DNA of 64,000 nucleotides from Thioalkalicoccus limnaeus (GCF_041197575.1 NZ_JBDKXB010000005.1:124001-188000); one strand, 5' to 3'; shown: positions 1 to 8,841, counted from the stretch's first letter. Numbers and translations: made by a program. Notes: a model not told the origin generated them from the sequence alone.

Positions 1-929
1 CGAAGCGCGTCAACCAGCGTCTTGGCGTGCGCGTCGGCGACCGCGAAGTGGGCCGCTCCCTGAACCCGATCGAGCTGATGGAGGTAGTAGGGCAAGACCC
101 CCAGGTCGAATAGAGCCTCTTGCAACCGAGCCAAGCAGGCGGCCTCGTCGTTGACCCCGCGCAACAGCACCGATTGATTCAACAGCACTGTGCCGGTCCG
201 GCGCAGTGCGACGAGCGCCGAGCGGGCAGCCGGGCCCAGCTCATTGGGATGGTTGACCTGAAGCACGATCGAGCAACGTATCGGCAGACCCGTCAGAATC
301 CGTTCGAGCTCCGAATCGACGCGCGTCGGCAATACGACCGGCAGGCGGGTATGCACGCGTAGCCGGCGCAGGTGCTGAATGCTGGCGAGGTCGGTGAAGA
401 GTTCGGCGAGGAATGCATTGTCGCGCAAGAGGGGGTCTCCGCCGCTGAGAATGACCTCGTCGATCGTCCGATCCCTGGCGACCATTTCGACCGCGGCGGA
501 GACCTGCTTGCCGGTCGCCGCGGCCTCCTGCCCTCGGTAGTGGCGCCGAAAACAGTAGCGGCAGTGGATCGCGCACGCGCCGGTCACCATCAACAGGGCG
601 CGGCCGCGGTATTTCATCAGCAGTCCGGGTGCGCGGCGCGCGGCTCGATCGCCGACCGGATCGCGCACGAACCCATCGATCCGATGTCCCTCATCGGCGA
701 GGGGCAGGACTTGCCGCAGGAGCGGGTCATCGGGATGGCCCGGTTGCATCAGGTCGGCGAAGGGTTTCGGCACCAGAAGCGGAAAGCCGGATTCGGTGGT
801 GGACACCGATGGCCGAAGGCCCGGTTCGAATCCCAGGTAGTCGAGGAGGTCCGCCGGGCGCGTGAAGGATTCCGCCAAGTCCCGGCGCCATGTCGGGATC
901 TGACAAACCGGGCCGCTACGCGCTAACAT
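1..929 (-). CDS. epmB: EF-P beta-lysylation protein EpmB (lysine 2,3-aminomutase family), 3' end outside window
   Basis: Radical SAM, PLP-dependent aminomutase that converts (S)-alpha-lysine to beta-lysine for attachment to EF-P. The complement reads open from an ATG at 929 to the window edge (about 309 codons), so the C-terminus, including the PLP lysine region, is not seen. The N-terminus has the EpmB pattern (PTWRRDLAESFTRPADLL). The radical SAM motif CAIHCRYC puts cysteines at 119, 123 and 126, followed by ILSGGDPL. The start sits 33 bp from the oppositely oriented efp, so the two share a very short promoter region. Cysteine motif, neighbours and length agree; identification is firm, the exact start less so because no good ribosome site is visible. 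Confidence 0.93.
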   Translation of the reverse strand, partial: MLARSGPVCQIPTWRRDLAESFTRPADLLDYLGFEPGLRPSVSTTESGFPLLVPKPFADLMQPGHPDDPLLRQVLPLADEGHRIDGFVRDPVGDRAARRAPGLLMKYRGRALLMVTGACAIHCRYCFRRHYRGQEAAATGKQVSAAVEMVARDRTIDEVILSGGDPLLRDNAFLAELFTDLASIQHLRRLRVHTRLPVVLPTRVDSELERILTGLPIRCSIVLQVNHPNELGPAARSALVALRRTGTVLLNQSVLLRGVNDEAACLARLQEALFDLGVLPYYLHQLDRVQGAAHFAVADAHAKTLVDAL

Positions 930-962
930 TTGCAGGTTTGACTCCCAAAGAACGAGGAATAG

Positions 963-1535
963 ATGGCCAGTTACAGTACCAACGAGTTTCGCGGCGGGCT
1001 CAAGATCATGCTGGACGGCGACCCTTACACGATCGTCGAGAACGAGTTCGTCAAGCCAGGCAAGGGGCAGGCCTTCAACCGCGTGCGCGTGCGCAACCTC
1101 AGGACGGGTCGAGTCGTCGAAAAGACCTTCAAATCCGGCGAATCGGTCGAGGCGGCCGATGTCGTCGAAACCCCGATGCAGTATCTATACAACGACGGCG
1201 AGCATTGGCATTTCATGGACCCGGCTAGCTATGAGCAGTTGACCGCCGATACCGCGGCGGTCGGCGAAGCGGCCAAATGGATCAAGGAGCAGGACGTCTG
1301 CAACCTGACTCTTTGGAACGGCGTACCCTTGATCGTCGAACCACCGAATTTCGTCGTGCTGGCCATCGTCGAGACGGATCCGGGGGTCAAGGGGGACACC
1401 TCGGGTGGTGGCGGCAAGCCGGCCACGCTCGAGACCGGCGCCGTCGTCCGGGTTCCATTGTTCGTGCAGATTGGGGAATCGATCAAGGTCGATACCCGGA
1501 CAGGGGCCTATGTCTCACGAGCCAAGGAGGAGTGA
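963..1535 (+). CDS. efp: Translation elongation factor P
   Basis: Ribosome-binding factor that relieves stalling at polyproline stretches. The 190-residue length is standard, with the KOW-like N-terminal domain followed by two OB folds. The modification loop reads PGKGQAF with the acceptor lysine at residue 34, the position beta-lysylated by EpmA/EpmB in enteric bacteria. GAGG lies six bases before the ATG. The gene lies between epmB (divergent) and epmA (overlapping downstream), which strongly supports lysylation of Lys34 in this organism. Confidence 0.98.
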   Translation: MASYSTNEFRGGLKIMLDGDPYTIVENEFVKPGKGQAFNRVRVRNLRTGRVVEKTFKSGESVEAADVVETPMQYLYNDGEHWHFMDPASYEQLTADTAAVGEAAKWIKEQDVCNLTLWNGVPLIVEPPNFVVLAIVETDPGVKGDTSGGGGKPATLETGAVVRVPLFVQIGESIKVDTRTGAYVSRAKEE

Positions 1536-2511
1536 CGAGCCCGCTTGGCGTCCGGTCGCCGCGCTGCCGGTCCTCCGTGAGCGTGGTACGATGCTCGCGC
1601 GGATCCGCAGCTTCTTCGCGCGGGTCGGCGTCCTCGAGGTCGAAACGCCGGTCTTGTCGCCCGCGGCGGTAACGGATCCCGCCTTGTGGAGCTTGGCCAC
1701 GACTTGGCATGGTCCCGGTGTGGCGACCCCGGTGTATCTGCACACGTCGCCCGAGTTCGCGATGAAGCGGCTGCTGGCCGCTGGCAGTGGCCCGATCTAC
1801 CAGCTCGCTCGGGTGTTCCGTGATGGCGAACGGGGACGCCTGCATCACCCGGAGTTTACGTTGCTCGAGTGGTATCGGCCAGGCTGGGACTATCGACGGC
1901 TGATGGATGAGGTCGTCGAGTTGCTGCGCGCTGCGCTCGGGCGGCCGGCCCTGACCGCCGAGCGGCTGACCTATCGCGATCTGTTTCGCGAGCGGCTCGG
2001 GATCGATCCGTGGACCGACGACGAGCGGTCGTTCGCGACGGTCGCCGCCGCGGCGGGTATCGGGGGGCCGGCGCTGTCGAATCTGTCCCGTGACGGCTGG
2101 CTTGACCTGTTGCTGAGCCATCTGCTGGAGCCTGGGTTGGGACGCGGCTGTCTGACCTTCGTTCACGATTATCCGCCGACCCAAGCGGCGCTCGCGAGGT
2201 GTCGTCAGGTCCCTGAGCCGGTGGCCGAGCGTTTCGAGGTCTATCTCGAGGGCCTCGAGCTTGCCAACGGATTTCAGGAGTTGACGGATGCGGCCGAGCA
2301 GCTCGCGCGTTTCGAGCATGATCTGGCCTGTCGGCGCCGGGCTGGGCAGGAGCCAGGCGTGCCCCCGATCGACACACGGTTCATCGCGGCGCTGGAGGCT
2401 GGTCTGCCGGACTGTTCCGGGGTGGCGCTCGGTATCGATCGCTTGTTGATGTGCCATCTTGGCGTGAGCCACATCGACGAGGTGCTCGCCTTTCCGATCG
2501 AGCGTGCTTGA
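1510..2511 (+). CDS. epmA: EF-P--(R)-beta-lysine ligase EpmA (PoxA/GenX)
   Basis: Class II lysyl-tRNA synthetase paralogue without the anticodon domain; it activates beta-lysine and transfers it to EF-P Lys34. The 333-residue product matches the family size (about 325). Class II motifs are visible: VLEVETPVL (motif 1), RVFRDGERGRLHHPEFTLLEW (motif 2 region) and GVALGIDRLLMCHLG (motif 3) near the C-terminus. The ATG at 1510 lies inside efp, giving a 26-base overlap in another frame, so efp and epmA are probably translationally coupled. Longer upstream reading in this frame has no family similarity, so the internal start is preferred. Confidence 0.95.
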   Translation: MSHEPRRSDEPAWRPVAALPVLRERGTMLARIRSFFARVGVLEVETPVLSPAAVTDPALWSLATTWHGPGVATPVYLHTSPEFAMKRLLAAGSGPIYQLARVFRDGERGRLHHPEFTLLEWYRPGWDYRRLMDEVVELLRAALGRPALTAERLTYRDLFRERLGIDPWTDDERSFATVAAAAGIGGPALSNLSRDGWLDLLLSHLLEPGLGRGCLTFVHDYPPTQAALARCRQVPEPVAERFEVYLEGLELANGFQELTDAAEQLARFEHDLACRRRAGQEPGVPPIDTRFIAALEAGLPDCSGVALGIDRLLMCHLGVSHIDEVLAFPIERA

Positions 2512-2593
2512 GGCCGGGCCGCCCTCTGAACCGCGCTGCACGGGGTCCGGCCGGTTGGCTCCGTTGCGCCGCTCCGGCCGGCATCGGTGTGTG

Positions 2594-3499
2594 TCAAAGG
2601 CTCTCGCGATCGCTGAGCGAAGGCTGGGCGGCCAGGTGGCCGAGTGCCTCGCCCATGCGCATGGGCCGTCCGGGCACCAGGTCGTCGACCCAGGTTACGG
2701 CCCCGGCTGGCCATATCAGGATCACCGTTGACCCCATGTTGAAGCGCCCCATCTCCGCGCCTCGGGCCAGGCTTATTGTTTCTGCCTGATCGGTGACCGG
2801 TGGTCCGGCGTCGGTCGGGGGCGTGACAGGGCCGGACCAGACCGTCTCGATGCTGCCAACGAAGAGGGCGCCGACCAGGATCAGGGCCATCGGCCCGGCG
2901 GCGGTCTCGAAAACGCAGACCAATCGCTCGTTGCGGACGAAGAGGTTCGGGATGAGCTGGGTCGAGGTCTCGTTGACGCTGAACAGGCGACCGCCGATCA
3001 CGTGCATCGTTTGCAATCGGCCGTCCGCCGGCATGTGTATCCGATGATAGTCGCGTGGTGACAAATAGATGGTTGCGAAGGTCCCGCCGGCGAACTGGTC
3101 CGCAAGACGCGGGTCGTGGCCTAGAAGTGCCGTCAGGTCGTAGCGGTGCCCTTTGGCCTGGAGCAACTGGCCGCTGGTGATCGGTCCGAACTGGCTCAGG
3201 CGGCCATCGACAGGACAGAGCACCACCGTCGGATCTGGATCGAGCGGCCGGGCGCCGGCGCGCAGGCTGCGGGTGAAGAAGGCATTGAAGCTCGGATACT
3301 GGCCGGCGTGCGGGCTTTGCGCGTCGGTAAGATCTACGCGAAACAGCCGGATGAAGGAGCCGATCAAGAGGTTCTTGACCAGGCGCGATTCGCGGCGCGT
3401 GAGCCATTGGACGGCGCGCGACAAAGGGTGGTGGGGAAGCAGGTGGAGTGCCGGGATGAACAGGCGTTGCCACCACTTGGGTGAGGTCTCAGAGGGCAT
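2594..3499 (-). CDS. psd: Phosphatidylserine decarboxylase
   Basis: Makes phosphatidylethanolamine from phosphatidylserine at the inner membrane. The enzyme is a proenzyme that self-cleaves to form a pyruvoyl group. 301 residues from the ATG at 3499. The family features YPSFNAFFTRSL, CPVDGRLSQFG, YLSPRDYHRIHMP and the C-terminal processing site are present. The processing site reads FNMGSTVIL, so the serine that becomes pyruvoyl is about residue 257; the usual L of LGST is M here, a conservative change. The gene is 11 bases downstream of the SCO-like gene and probably in one transcript with it. It converges on epmA. Confidence 0.95.
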   Translation of the reverse strand: MPSETSPKWWQRLFIPALHLLPHHPLSRAVQWLTRRESRLVKNLLIGSFIRLFRVDLTDAQSPHAGQYPSFNAFFTRSLRAGARPLDPDPTVVLCPVDGRLSQFGPITSGQLLQAKGHRYDLTALLGHDPRLADQFAGGTFATIYLSPRDYHRIHMPADGRLQTMHVIGGRLFSVNETSTQLIPNLFVRNERLVCVFETAAGPMALILVGALFVGSIETVWSGPVTPPTDAGPPVTDQAETISLARGAEMGRFNMGSTVILIWPAGAVTWVDDLVPGRPMRMGEALGHLAAQPSLSDRESL

Positions 3500-3510
3500 T
3501 GGCCGTCCTC

Positions 3511-4098
3511 TTAGCGCTGCTCGGCGAGCAGCAGCCCGCTGACATCGGCGGTGATCGTCGCGGCGTCCTGGATGCCCGGAAACAGGGCGACCAGATGGCC
3601 GCTGGGGTCGATCAGGAACAACGGCGGTGTCTGGCCCGGCCCGGGCGCCTCCTCGCTTCCGATGATCCGTTCCAGGTCGGGCAGATGCAGATCGGTCGTC
3701 ACCAGATGAAAGCTGGCCGACGACCCGTCGAAAGTCAGCGCCTGCTCGCTCGGCGCCGGCCCGGTCACCAATGCGAGGTGCAAGGCCGACTGAAGGGCCG
3801 GCCGGTCGGCGAGGCGGTTGTGAACCTCGAAGAGTCGTTGCATCGCGACCGAACGCGGCGCCGGTTCGTCGAATGCGAGCAGGGTCCAGGCGCCATGGAA
3901 GCCGAGCGGCTCGCCGAGGCCGGTCGTGTCCCCGCTCAGCAGCGGCGGGGGATCGATCCGGATGCCGGAGAATCCCTGGTCGGCTTGCCTTGCGACTTGG
4001 TACTGGTTGCCCCATTGATAGGCAATCAAGAACAGACCAATGGCGGCCAAGGCCAGGATCAAGCGTGCCGGCAAGCCCCGCGGCGAGCGTTGGCTCAT
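3511..4098 (-). CDS. SCO1/SenC-like thioredoxin-fold membrane-anchored protein lacking cysteines
   Basis: 195 residues: a short basic N-terminus, one membrane segment (about residues 12-28, LILALAAIGLFLIAYQWG), then a periplasmic domain with WTLLAFDEP, TTDLHLPDLERIIG and PPLFLIDPSGHLVALFPG. The last block is typical of SCO/thioredoxin-like folds (strand, then DP-G-xxxxxF). No Cys occurs anywhere, so the copper-binding CxxxC of true SCO proteins is absent and a redox or copper-donor role is doubtful. It lies between the aminotransferase and psd on the same strand. Assignment rests on fold pattern only. Confidence 0.65.
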   Translation of the reverse strand: MSQRSPRGLPARLILALAAIGLFLIAYQWGNQYQVARQADQGFSGIRIDPPPLLSGDTTGLGEPLGFHGAWTLLAFDEPAPRSVAMQRLFEVHNRLADRPALQSALHLALVTGPAPSEQALTFDGSSASFHLVTTDLHLPDLERIIGSEEAPGPGQTPPLFLIDPSGHLVALFPGIQDAATITADVSGLLLAEQR

Positions 4099-4114
4099 GC
4101 GCTGCGTGCCGGGG

Positions 4115-5296
4115 TCACGCTGCCAGGGCCTGATGGGTGGCCGCGATCGCGCCCGCGACATCGCCTGGGTGGCCCAGATCGCGGAGCACGGCCCCCAGCG
4201 CGCTGATACACAGCAGCAGATTGACTGGCCGGCAGCTATAGCCCATGAGTCCGATCCGCCATACCTTGCCGGCGAGTTCGCCGAGGCCGGCGCCGATCTC
4301 GAGCTGGTACTCATTGAGCAGGCGCTGACGCACGGCAAGATCATCGATGCCGCCGGGGATGCCGACCACGTTGAGCTGCGGTAAGCGCTCCGACTCCGGA
4401 ACGATAAGCTCCAGTCCGAGTGCCTCGAGCCCAGCGCGCAAGGCGGCATGATGGTGGCGGTGTCGTGCCCAAGCCTGTTCGATGCCTTCCTCGTGCAGCA
4501 TCAGCAAGGCCTCGTGGAGACCGTACAAGGCGTTGACCGGCGCCGTATGATGGTAACTGCGCCGTTCCCCACTGCCCCAGTAGCCCATGACCAGATTGAG
4601 GTCCATGAACCAGCTCTGAATCCTCGTGCGACGACCCCTAACCCGGTCGAGCGCGCGGTCGTTGAATGAGATCGGTGCCAAGCCGGGCGTGCAGGACAGG
4701 CATTTCTGGGAGCCGGCGTACACGGCATCGACGCCCCAGGCGTCGACCTGGAGTTCGGACCCGCCGAGTGCGGTCACCGCATCGACGATCGTCAGGGTGT
4801 CGTGGCGATGGGCGATCTCGACCAGGGTGCGGACATCGGAGCAGGCGCCGGTCGAGGTCTCCGCGTGGACGAAGGCCAGCACCTTCGCATCCGGGTGGGC
4901 GCGCAAGGTCTCGTCGACCTTGTTTGGATCCACGGCGCGGCCCCAGGTGTCGGCGACGACGATCGGGATGCCGCCGGCACGTTCGATGTTTTCCTTCATC
5001 CGGCCGCCGAACACCCCGTTGATACAGACGACCGCCTTGTCGCCGGGCTCGACCAGATTGACGAAGCAGGTCTCCATGCCGACCGACCCCGGCCCCGAAA
5101 CCGGCATCGTCAGCAGGTTGTCGGTGCGCAACGCATATCGCAATAGGGCCTTGATGTCATCCATCAAGGCGACGAATTGCGGGTCGAGGTGCCCAATCGT
5201 TGGGCGCGCCATCGCGGCGAGTACCCGGGGGTGGACGTCGGCTGGACCAGGGCCCATCAGGGTCCGGACCATCGGGTGGAAGGATTTGCTCATCAT
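4115..5296 (-). CDS. Class V aminotransferase, alanine/serine--glyoxylate (serine-pyruvate) type
   Basis: 393-residue PLP enzyme of fold type I, probably transferring the amino group of alanine or serine to glyoxylate or pyruvate. Family landmarks are MGPGPADVHPRV at the N-terminus, SGPGSVGMETC, HAETSTG, the aspartate of TIVDAVTALGG, and the PLP lysine in YAGSQKCLSC (about K198). The C-terminal substrate-binding domain includes WRIGLMGYSCRP. Exact substrate specificity cannot be read from sequence. It is the first gene of a minus-strand run with the SCO-like gene and psd. Two adjacent ATGs (5296, 5293) could serve as start. Confidence 0.88.
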   Translation of the reverse strand: MMSKSFHPMVRTLMGPGPADVHPRVLAAMARPTIGHLDPQFVALMDDIKALLRYALRTDNLLTMPVSGPGSVGMETCFVNLVEPGDKAVVCINGVFGGRMKENIERAGGIPIVVADTWGRAVDPNKVDETLRAHPDAKVLAFVHAETSTGACSDVRTLVEIAHRHDTLTIVDAVTALGGSELQVDAWGVDAVYAGSQKCLSCTPGLAPISFNDRALDRVRGRRTRIQSWFMDLNLVMGYWGSGERRSYHHTAPVNALYGLHEALLMLHEEGIEQAWARHRHHHAALRAGLEALGLELIVPESERLPQLNVVGIPGGIDDLAVRQRLLNEYQLEIGAGLGELAGKVWRIGLMGYSCRPVNLLLCISALGAVLRDLGHPGDVAGAIAATHQALAA

Positions 5297-5509
5297 CGTG
5301 TTCTCGATCGCCCGTCAGGATACGGCGGAAAGTCCGCTTGATCGTAATCCTTCATTCTAATCAGCAGGTCATTTGCCCTTCAAGGCGATCACAGCAGATT
5401 CGTTCGGCAAACGCGCCGCTCCAACTCAAAGTCTTGTTTTTTTGGCCCCGCGTAAGAAGCACCAGGTAGGTGTTTACCCTGATTCCGGGTGCGTCCGCGG
5501 TCCGCTAAA

Positions 5510-5518
5510 CTATACTTA
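5510..5518 (+). promoter_or_regulatory. Candidate stationary-phase (sigma-S type) -10 element for the DUF2934 gene
   Basis: The sequence CTATACTTA matches the extended -10 pattern preferred by RpoS (C before TATACT and A/T-rich after). There is no convincing -35 box 16-18 bases upstream, which also suits a sigma-S promoter. It lies about 117 bases before the DUF2934 start and downstream of the divergent aminotransferase gene. The rest of the 5297-5634 intergenic stretch holds only the hairpin noted next. Prediction from motif only. Confidence 0.35.
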
Positions 5519-5529
5519 CAATGCAAAAG

Positions 5530-5556
5530 GCACCATGGATCAGTCGATCATGGTGC
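5530..5556. repeat. Inverted repeat (12/11-bp arms) in the DUF2934 leader
   Basis: GCACCATGGATC and GATCATGGTGC form a dyad with one extra base in the left arm and a four-base loop. It lies just after the candidate -10 element, so it would be in the 5' leader of the transcript or act as an operator. No T-run follows, so it is not an obvious terminator. Confidence 0.5.
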
Positions 5557-5634
5557 GACGATTCGAGACGTGCAGCGCCTTCTTGCGATGTTAAGGGTGG
5601 CTGAATCACGGTATGACCAGTGAGGTGCCGTCTC

Positions 5635-5898
5635 ATGAAAACCGAGACTCGTTATTTTTTCCAGGACAAGGAACGCCTGTCCTCGTGTCTTTCGGAACAG
5701 GCCGCCGCCGAGGCGCGGTGGCTCGCCATGTGTCAAGCTCGGGCGTGGGCCAAATTAGGGCCTGAGGGTCGCGAGGGCTTGATCCGCCAGACTGCGTACT
5801 TTCGTGCTCAACGCCGCGGGTTCGCTCCGGGCTCGGAGCTAGAGGATTGGCTAGCGGCCGAGAAAGAGGTCGATGGCGCAGCCTCGGTTCGGCATTAG
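5635..5898 (+). CDS. DUF2934 domain protein
   Basis: 87 residues from the ATG at 5635 (a GTG at 5620 is a less likely start). The C-terminal half shows the DUF2934 pattern: an aromatic-rich helix (IRQTAYFRAQRRGF), then PGSELEDWLAAEKEV. The domain occurs as a short stand-alone protein in many proteobacteria and has no established biochemical function. The gene is isolated, flanked by a 338-bp leader region with a sigma-S-like -10, and converges on fbpC ten bases downstream. Confidence 0.75.
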   Translation: MKTETRYFFQDKERLSSCLSEQAAAEARWLAMCQARAWAKLGPEGREGLIRQTAYFRAQRRGFAPGSELEDWLAAEKEVDGAASVRH

Positions 5899-5908
5899 GG
5901 TCGATCCT

Positions 5909-6964
5909 TCAGCGCTGGGATTCGGACGCGAAGAGGACGAGGTGGTCGGCGTGGAGGCGGAGTCCGATCTCGTCACCCAGACCATGGTGGTGACGGCTCG
6001 GGACCAGGCACAACACCTCCGCGCCATTGGCTAGCCGGACCCGATACAGGTATTCGGCGCCGCGGAAGGCGCGGGCGATGATGTGGCCCCTGATCGGACT
6101 GGCCTCGTCGTAAGACAGATCGTCGGGGCGAATCAGGACCTCGGCCGCGTGCCCTGGCGCGAGGCCATGCGGCTTTCGGCCGGCGATCTGTCCTAACGGC
6201 GTTGCGACTCGGGTTTCGCCGATCACCTCCGCCGGTAGTAAGACACCTTGACCGATGAAGTCGGCGACGAAGCGGTCAGCCGGCTCGTGATAAAGCTCGA
6301 ACCCACTCCCCCATTGATGCAAGCGCCCGGCGCCCATGACCCCGATCTGATCGGCCATCGCGAAGGCCTCGAGTTGATCGTGAGTCACGAGGATGGCCGT
6401 GATTTCGTCGCGTTTCAGTAGTTCGCGGATCTCGCGCGCCAACTGTTCGCGCCGTTCGGCATCGATGTTCGAAAAAGGCTCGTCGAGCAGCAGGATGTCG
6501 GGGCGTGGGGCCATGGCCCGCGCAACGGCGACTCGTTGTTGCATCCCGCCGGAGAGTTGGTGAGGGTAGAACTTGCGGGCGGGCTCGAGATCCACTAGCC
6601 GCAGGAGCTCGATGACTCGGGCGTGTCGTTGGGCCGCCGATAGACCCCGCAGGCCGAAGGCGATATTGCGCTCGACCGTCAGGTGCGGGAAGAGCGCGTA
6701 ATCCTGAAACACCATGCCGACGCGCCGCCGTTCCGGGGCCAGCGTGTCGCCAGGGCGGGAGACGACGCGACCGTGCAGTTGGATCGATCCCGTGATGATC
6801 GGCTCGAAGCCGGCGATCGCCCGCAGCAGTGTCGTTTTGCCGCAGCCGCTCGGGCCGAGGAGGCAGCCGATTTGACCCTCGCCGAGACAGAAGCTGACCT
6901 CGGATACGATCGTGACATTGTCGTAGGCGACACTGACCTGGTGGACGTCAAGCTGTTTCGGCAT
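5909..6964 (-). CDS. fbpC: Ferric iron ABC transporter, ATP-binding subunit
   Basis: 351 residues. ABC ATPase with Walker A GPSGCGKTT (residues 37-45), Q-loop VFQDYALFPHL, signature LSGGMQQR, Walker B ILLLDEPFSNID and switch histidine LVTHDQ. The C-terminal 120 residues form a TOBE-type regulatory domain, as in FbpC/FutC. The start overlaps the permease 3' end by 17 bases, indicating coupling. Together with the FbpA-like binding protein and fused permease this makes a Fe3+ importer; a polyamine or thiamine system is less likely given the binding protein. Confidence 0.92.
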   Translation of the reverse strand: MPKQLDVHQVSVAYDNVTIVSEVSFCLGEGQIGCLLGPSGCGKTTLLRAIAGFEPIITGSIQLHGRVVSRPGDTLAPERRRVGMVFQDYALFPHLTVERNIAFGLRGLSAAQRHARVIELLRLVDLEPARKFYPHQLSGGMQQRVAVARAMAPRPDILLLDEPFSNIDAERREQLAREIRELLKRDEITAILVTHDQLEAFAMADQIGVMGAGRLHQWGSGFELYHEPADRFVADFIGQGVLLPAEVIGETRVATPLGQIAGRKPHGLAPGHAAEVLIRPDDLSYDEASPIRGHIIARAFRGAEYLYRVRLANGAEVLCLVPSRHHHGLGDEIGLRLHADHLVLFASESQR

Positions 6965-8603
6965 GGCGGGAGCGGGTAATCGAACGGCTGAGCAGGAACA
7001 CCGGCAGCAGGCCGGCGAGGACGATCGTGAGGGCAGCGGGCGCCGCGTCGGCAAGACGCTCGTCGGTCGCCAATTCGTACACGCGCACTGCCAGTGTGTT
7101 GTAGTTGAACGGGCGCAGGATCAGTGTCGCCGGCAACTCCTTCATCACGTCGACGAACACCAGCAGCGTTGCGGTCAGAAGGCTGCCCTTCAGCATTGGC
7201 AGATGGATCCGTTGCAGCACCGAGCCGGGTCGGAGCCCGAGCGAGCGGCCGGCCTCGTCCATCGATGGCCGGATCCGCGCAAGGCCCGCGTCGACGGTAT
7301 GGAGGGCTACCGCGAGGAAGCGCACCAGGTAGGCGAACACCAGCGCTGCCAGGGTTCCGCTCAGCAGCAGCCCGGTGGAGAAGCCGAAGGTCGCACGTGC
7401 CCAGGTATCCAGTGTGTTGTCGAACCAGGCGAAGGGGATGATGACCCCGATCGCGATGACGGTGCCCGGGACCGCGTAGCCGAGTCCGGCGACGCGCACG
7501 GCGCCTCCGACAAGTGGCGTCGGATGCAGGCGCCGGCCGTAGCCGAGCAGCACGGCCAGGGCCAAAGTGACGAGCGCGGCCAGCCCCGCGAGCTGGAGGC
7601 TGTTGGCGACCAATGTGACGAAGGCCCGGTCGTAGGCGGTGTCGGCGACCGTGATGGCCCAGGCGGCAAGTTGGCCGGCCGGCACCAAGAACCCGAACAG
7701 CACTGGTAGAGTGCAGAAGCCAACGGCCGCGGCGGCTGTCCAACCGCTCAGCCGGTAGCCGCGGATCGCCTGGTGGCGCTGGCTGGTATGGTGATAGCGA
7801 GCCTGCCGCCGCGAGTAGCGCTCGATCAGGATCAAGACGAGCACGAAGCCGAGCAGCATCGCCGACAACTGCGCCGCTGCCGCTGCGCTGTTGAGACCGA
7901 ACCAGGTTCGGAAGATGCCGGTCGTGAAGGTCTGAACCCCGAAGTAATGCACGGTCCCGTAGTCGGCCAGGGCCTCCATCAAAGCGAGCGTCAAACCAGC
8001 GACGATCGCTGGCCTGGCCAATGGCAGGGCGACGAAGAAGAAGGTGCGCCACGGGCCGTTACCAAGGGTCCGGCTCACATCCAGCACGCACAGTGATTGG
8101 CTCAGGAAGGCGGCCCGCGAGAGCAGATACACGTAGGGATAGAGCACCAACGACAGCATGACGATGGCGCCTTCGAGAGAACGTATCGGTGGGAACCAAT
8201 AATCGCCGAATCCCCAGCCGGTCCAGTCGCGCAGCGCGGTCTGAACCGGGCCCGGAAAGTCGAGCAGGCCGGTGTAGGTATAGGCGATGATGTAAGCTGG
8301 CATCGCCATCGGCAAGAGCAGTGCCCACTCGAAGAAGCGCCGGCCGGGGAAACGGCACATGCTGGTCAACCACGCGGTGCCGACTCCGCCGATCAGGGTT
8401 CCCACCGCGACGCCGAGCATCAGCAACAGGCTGTTGCGCACGTAATCGGCCAAGACTGTCTGGGCCAGGTGGCGCCAGATGTCGCCGGTCGGCACGAACA
8501 GATGGCCGATGATGACCAGGACCGGAAGCCCGATCGTGACGGCGGCCGCCGTGACGATGATCGGCCAAGCAGTGCGGCGCAGCGTCGATCGTGGGCCGGT
8601 CAA
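6948..8603 (-). CDS. fbpB: Ferric iron ABC transporter, fused permease
   Basis: Inner-membrane permease with two BPD-transport-1 halves in one chain (about 12 membrane segments), the arrangement of FbpB/FutB. The EAA-type loops of the two halves are DVSRTLGNGPWRTFFFVALPLARPA and MDEAGRSLGLRPGSVLQRIHLPML (each quoted in part here: LGNGPWRTFF, LGLRPGSVLQRIHLP). The TTG at 8603 gives 551 residues, the usual size, and has GAGGG eight bases upstream. An ATG at 8804 in the same frame would add 67 low-complexity residues and lacks a ribosome site. fbpA lies directly upstream. Confidence 0.88.
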   Translation of the reverse strand: MTGPRSTLRRTAWPIIVTAAAVTIGLPVLVIIGHLFVPTGDIWRHLAQTVLADYVRNSLLLMLGVAVGTLIGGVGTAWLTSMCRFPGRRFFEWALLLPMAMPAYIIAYTYTGLLDFPGPVQTALRDWTGWGFGDYWFPPIRSLEGAIVMLSLVLYPYVYLLSRAAFLSQSLCVLDVSRTLGNGPWRTFFFVALPLARPAIVAGLTLALMEALADYGTVHYFGVQTFTTGIFRTWFGLNSAAAAAQLSAMLLGFVLVLILIERYSRRQARYHHTSQRHQAIRGYRLSGWTAAAAVGFCTLPVLFGFLVPAGQLAAWAITVADTAYDRAFVTLVANSLQLAGLAALVTLALAVLLGYGRRLHPTPLVGGAVRVAGLGYAVPGTVIAIGVIIPFAWFDNTLDTWARATFGFSTGLLLSGTLAALVFAYLVRFLAVALHTVDAGLARIRPSMDEAGRSLGLRPGSVLQRIHLPMLKGSLLTATLLVFVDVMKELPATLILRPFNYNTLAVRVYELATDERLADAAPAALTIVLAGLLPVFLLSRSITRSRHAETA

Positions 8604-8841
8604 GGTGTGGCCCTCGGCGATCTTGGGCGTGATGTCATGAGCGGGCGGTCGGGTGTGGCTGGGGCGGTGCTTCGAGCGATCCGAGGCGGGGCGCGCCCGT
8701 TCGGGAATCGCCGAACCGCCTGACCGATGGGGCCTGGGCGCGGTCGCCTCGGCCGATGACGATTCCCGTTCAGCGCGGCCAACCTGCGATAATCCCCGAT
8801 CCATCAGGACCGGGAATTATCGCCGTTCAGTGGGTTGACGT

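Noticed and set aside
2549..2585. CCGGCCGG repeats between epmA and psd as a terminator
   Set aside because: Self-complementary G+C-rich octamers with a 20-base loop occur easily by chance here, and no T-run follows.
8604..8804. N-terminal extension of the fused iron permease to an ATG at 8804
   Set aside because: The extra 67 residues are low-complexity and polar, with no ribosome site before the ATG; the TTG at 8603 gives the normal size and has GAGGG upstream.
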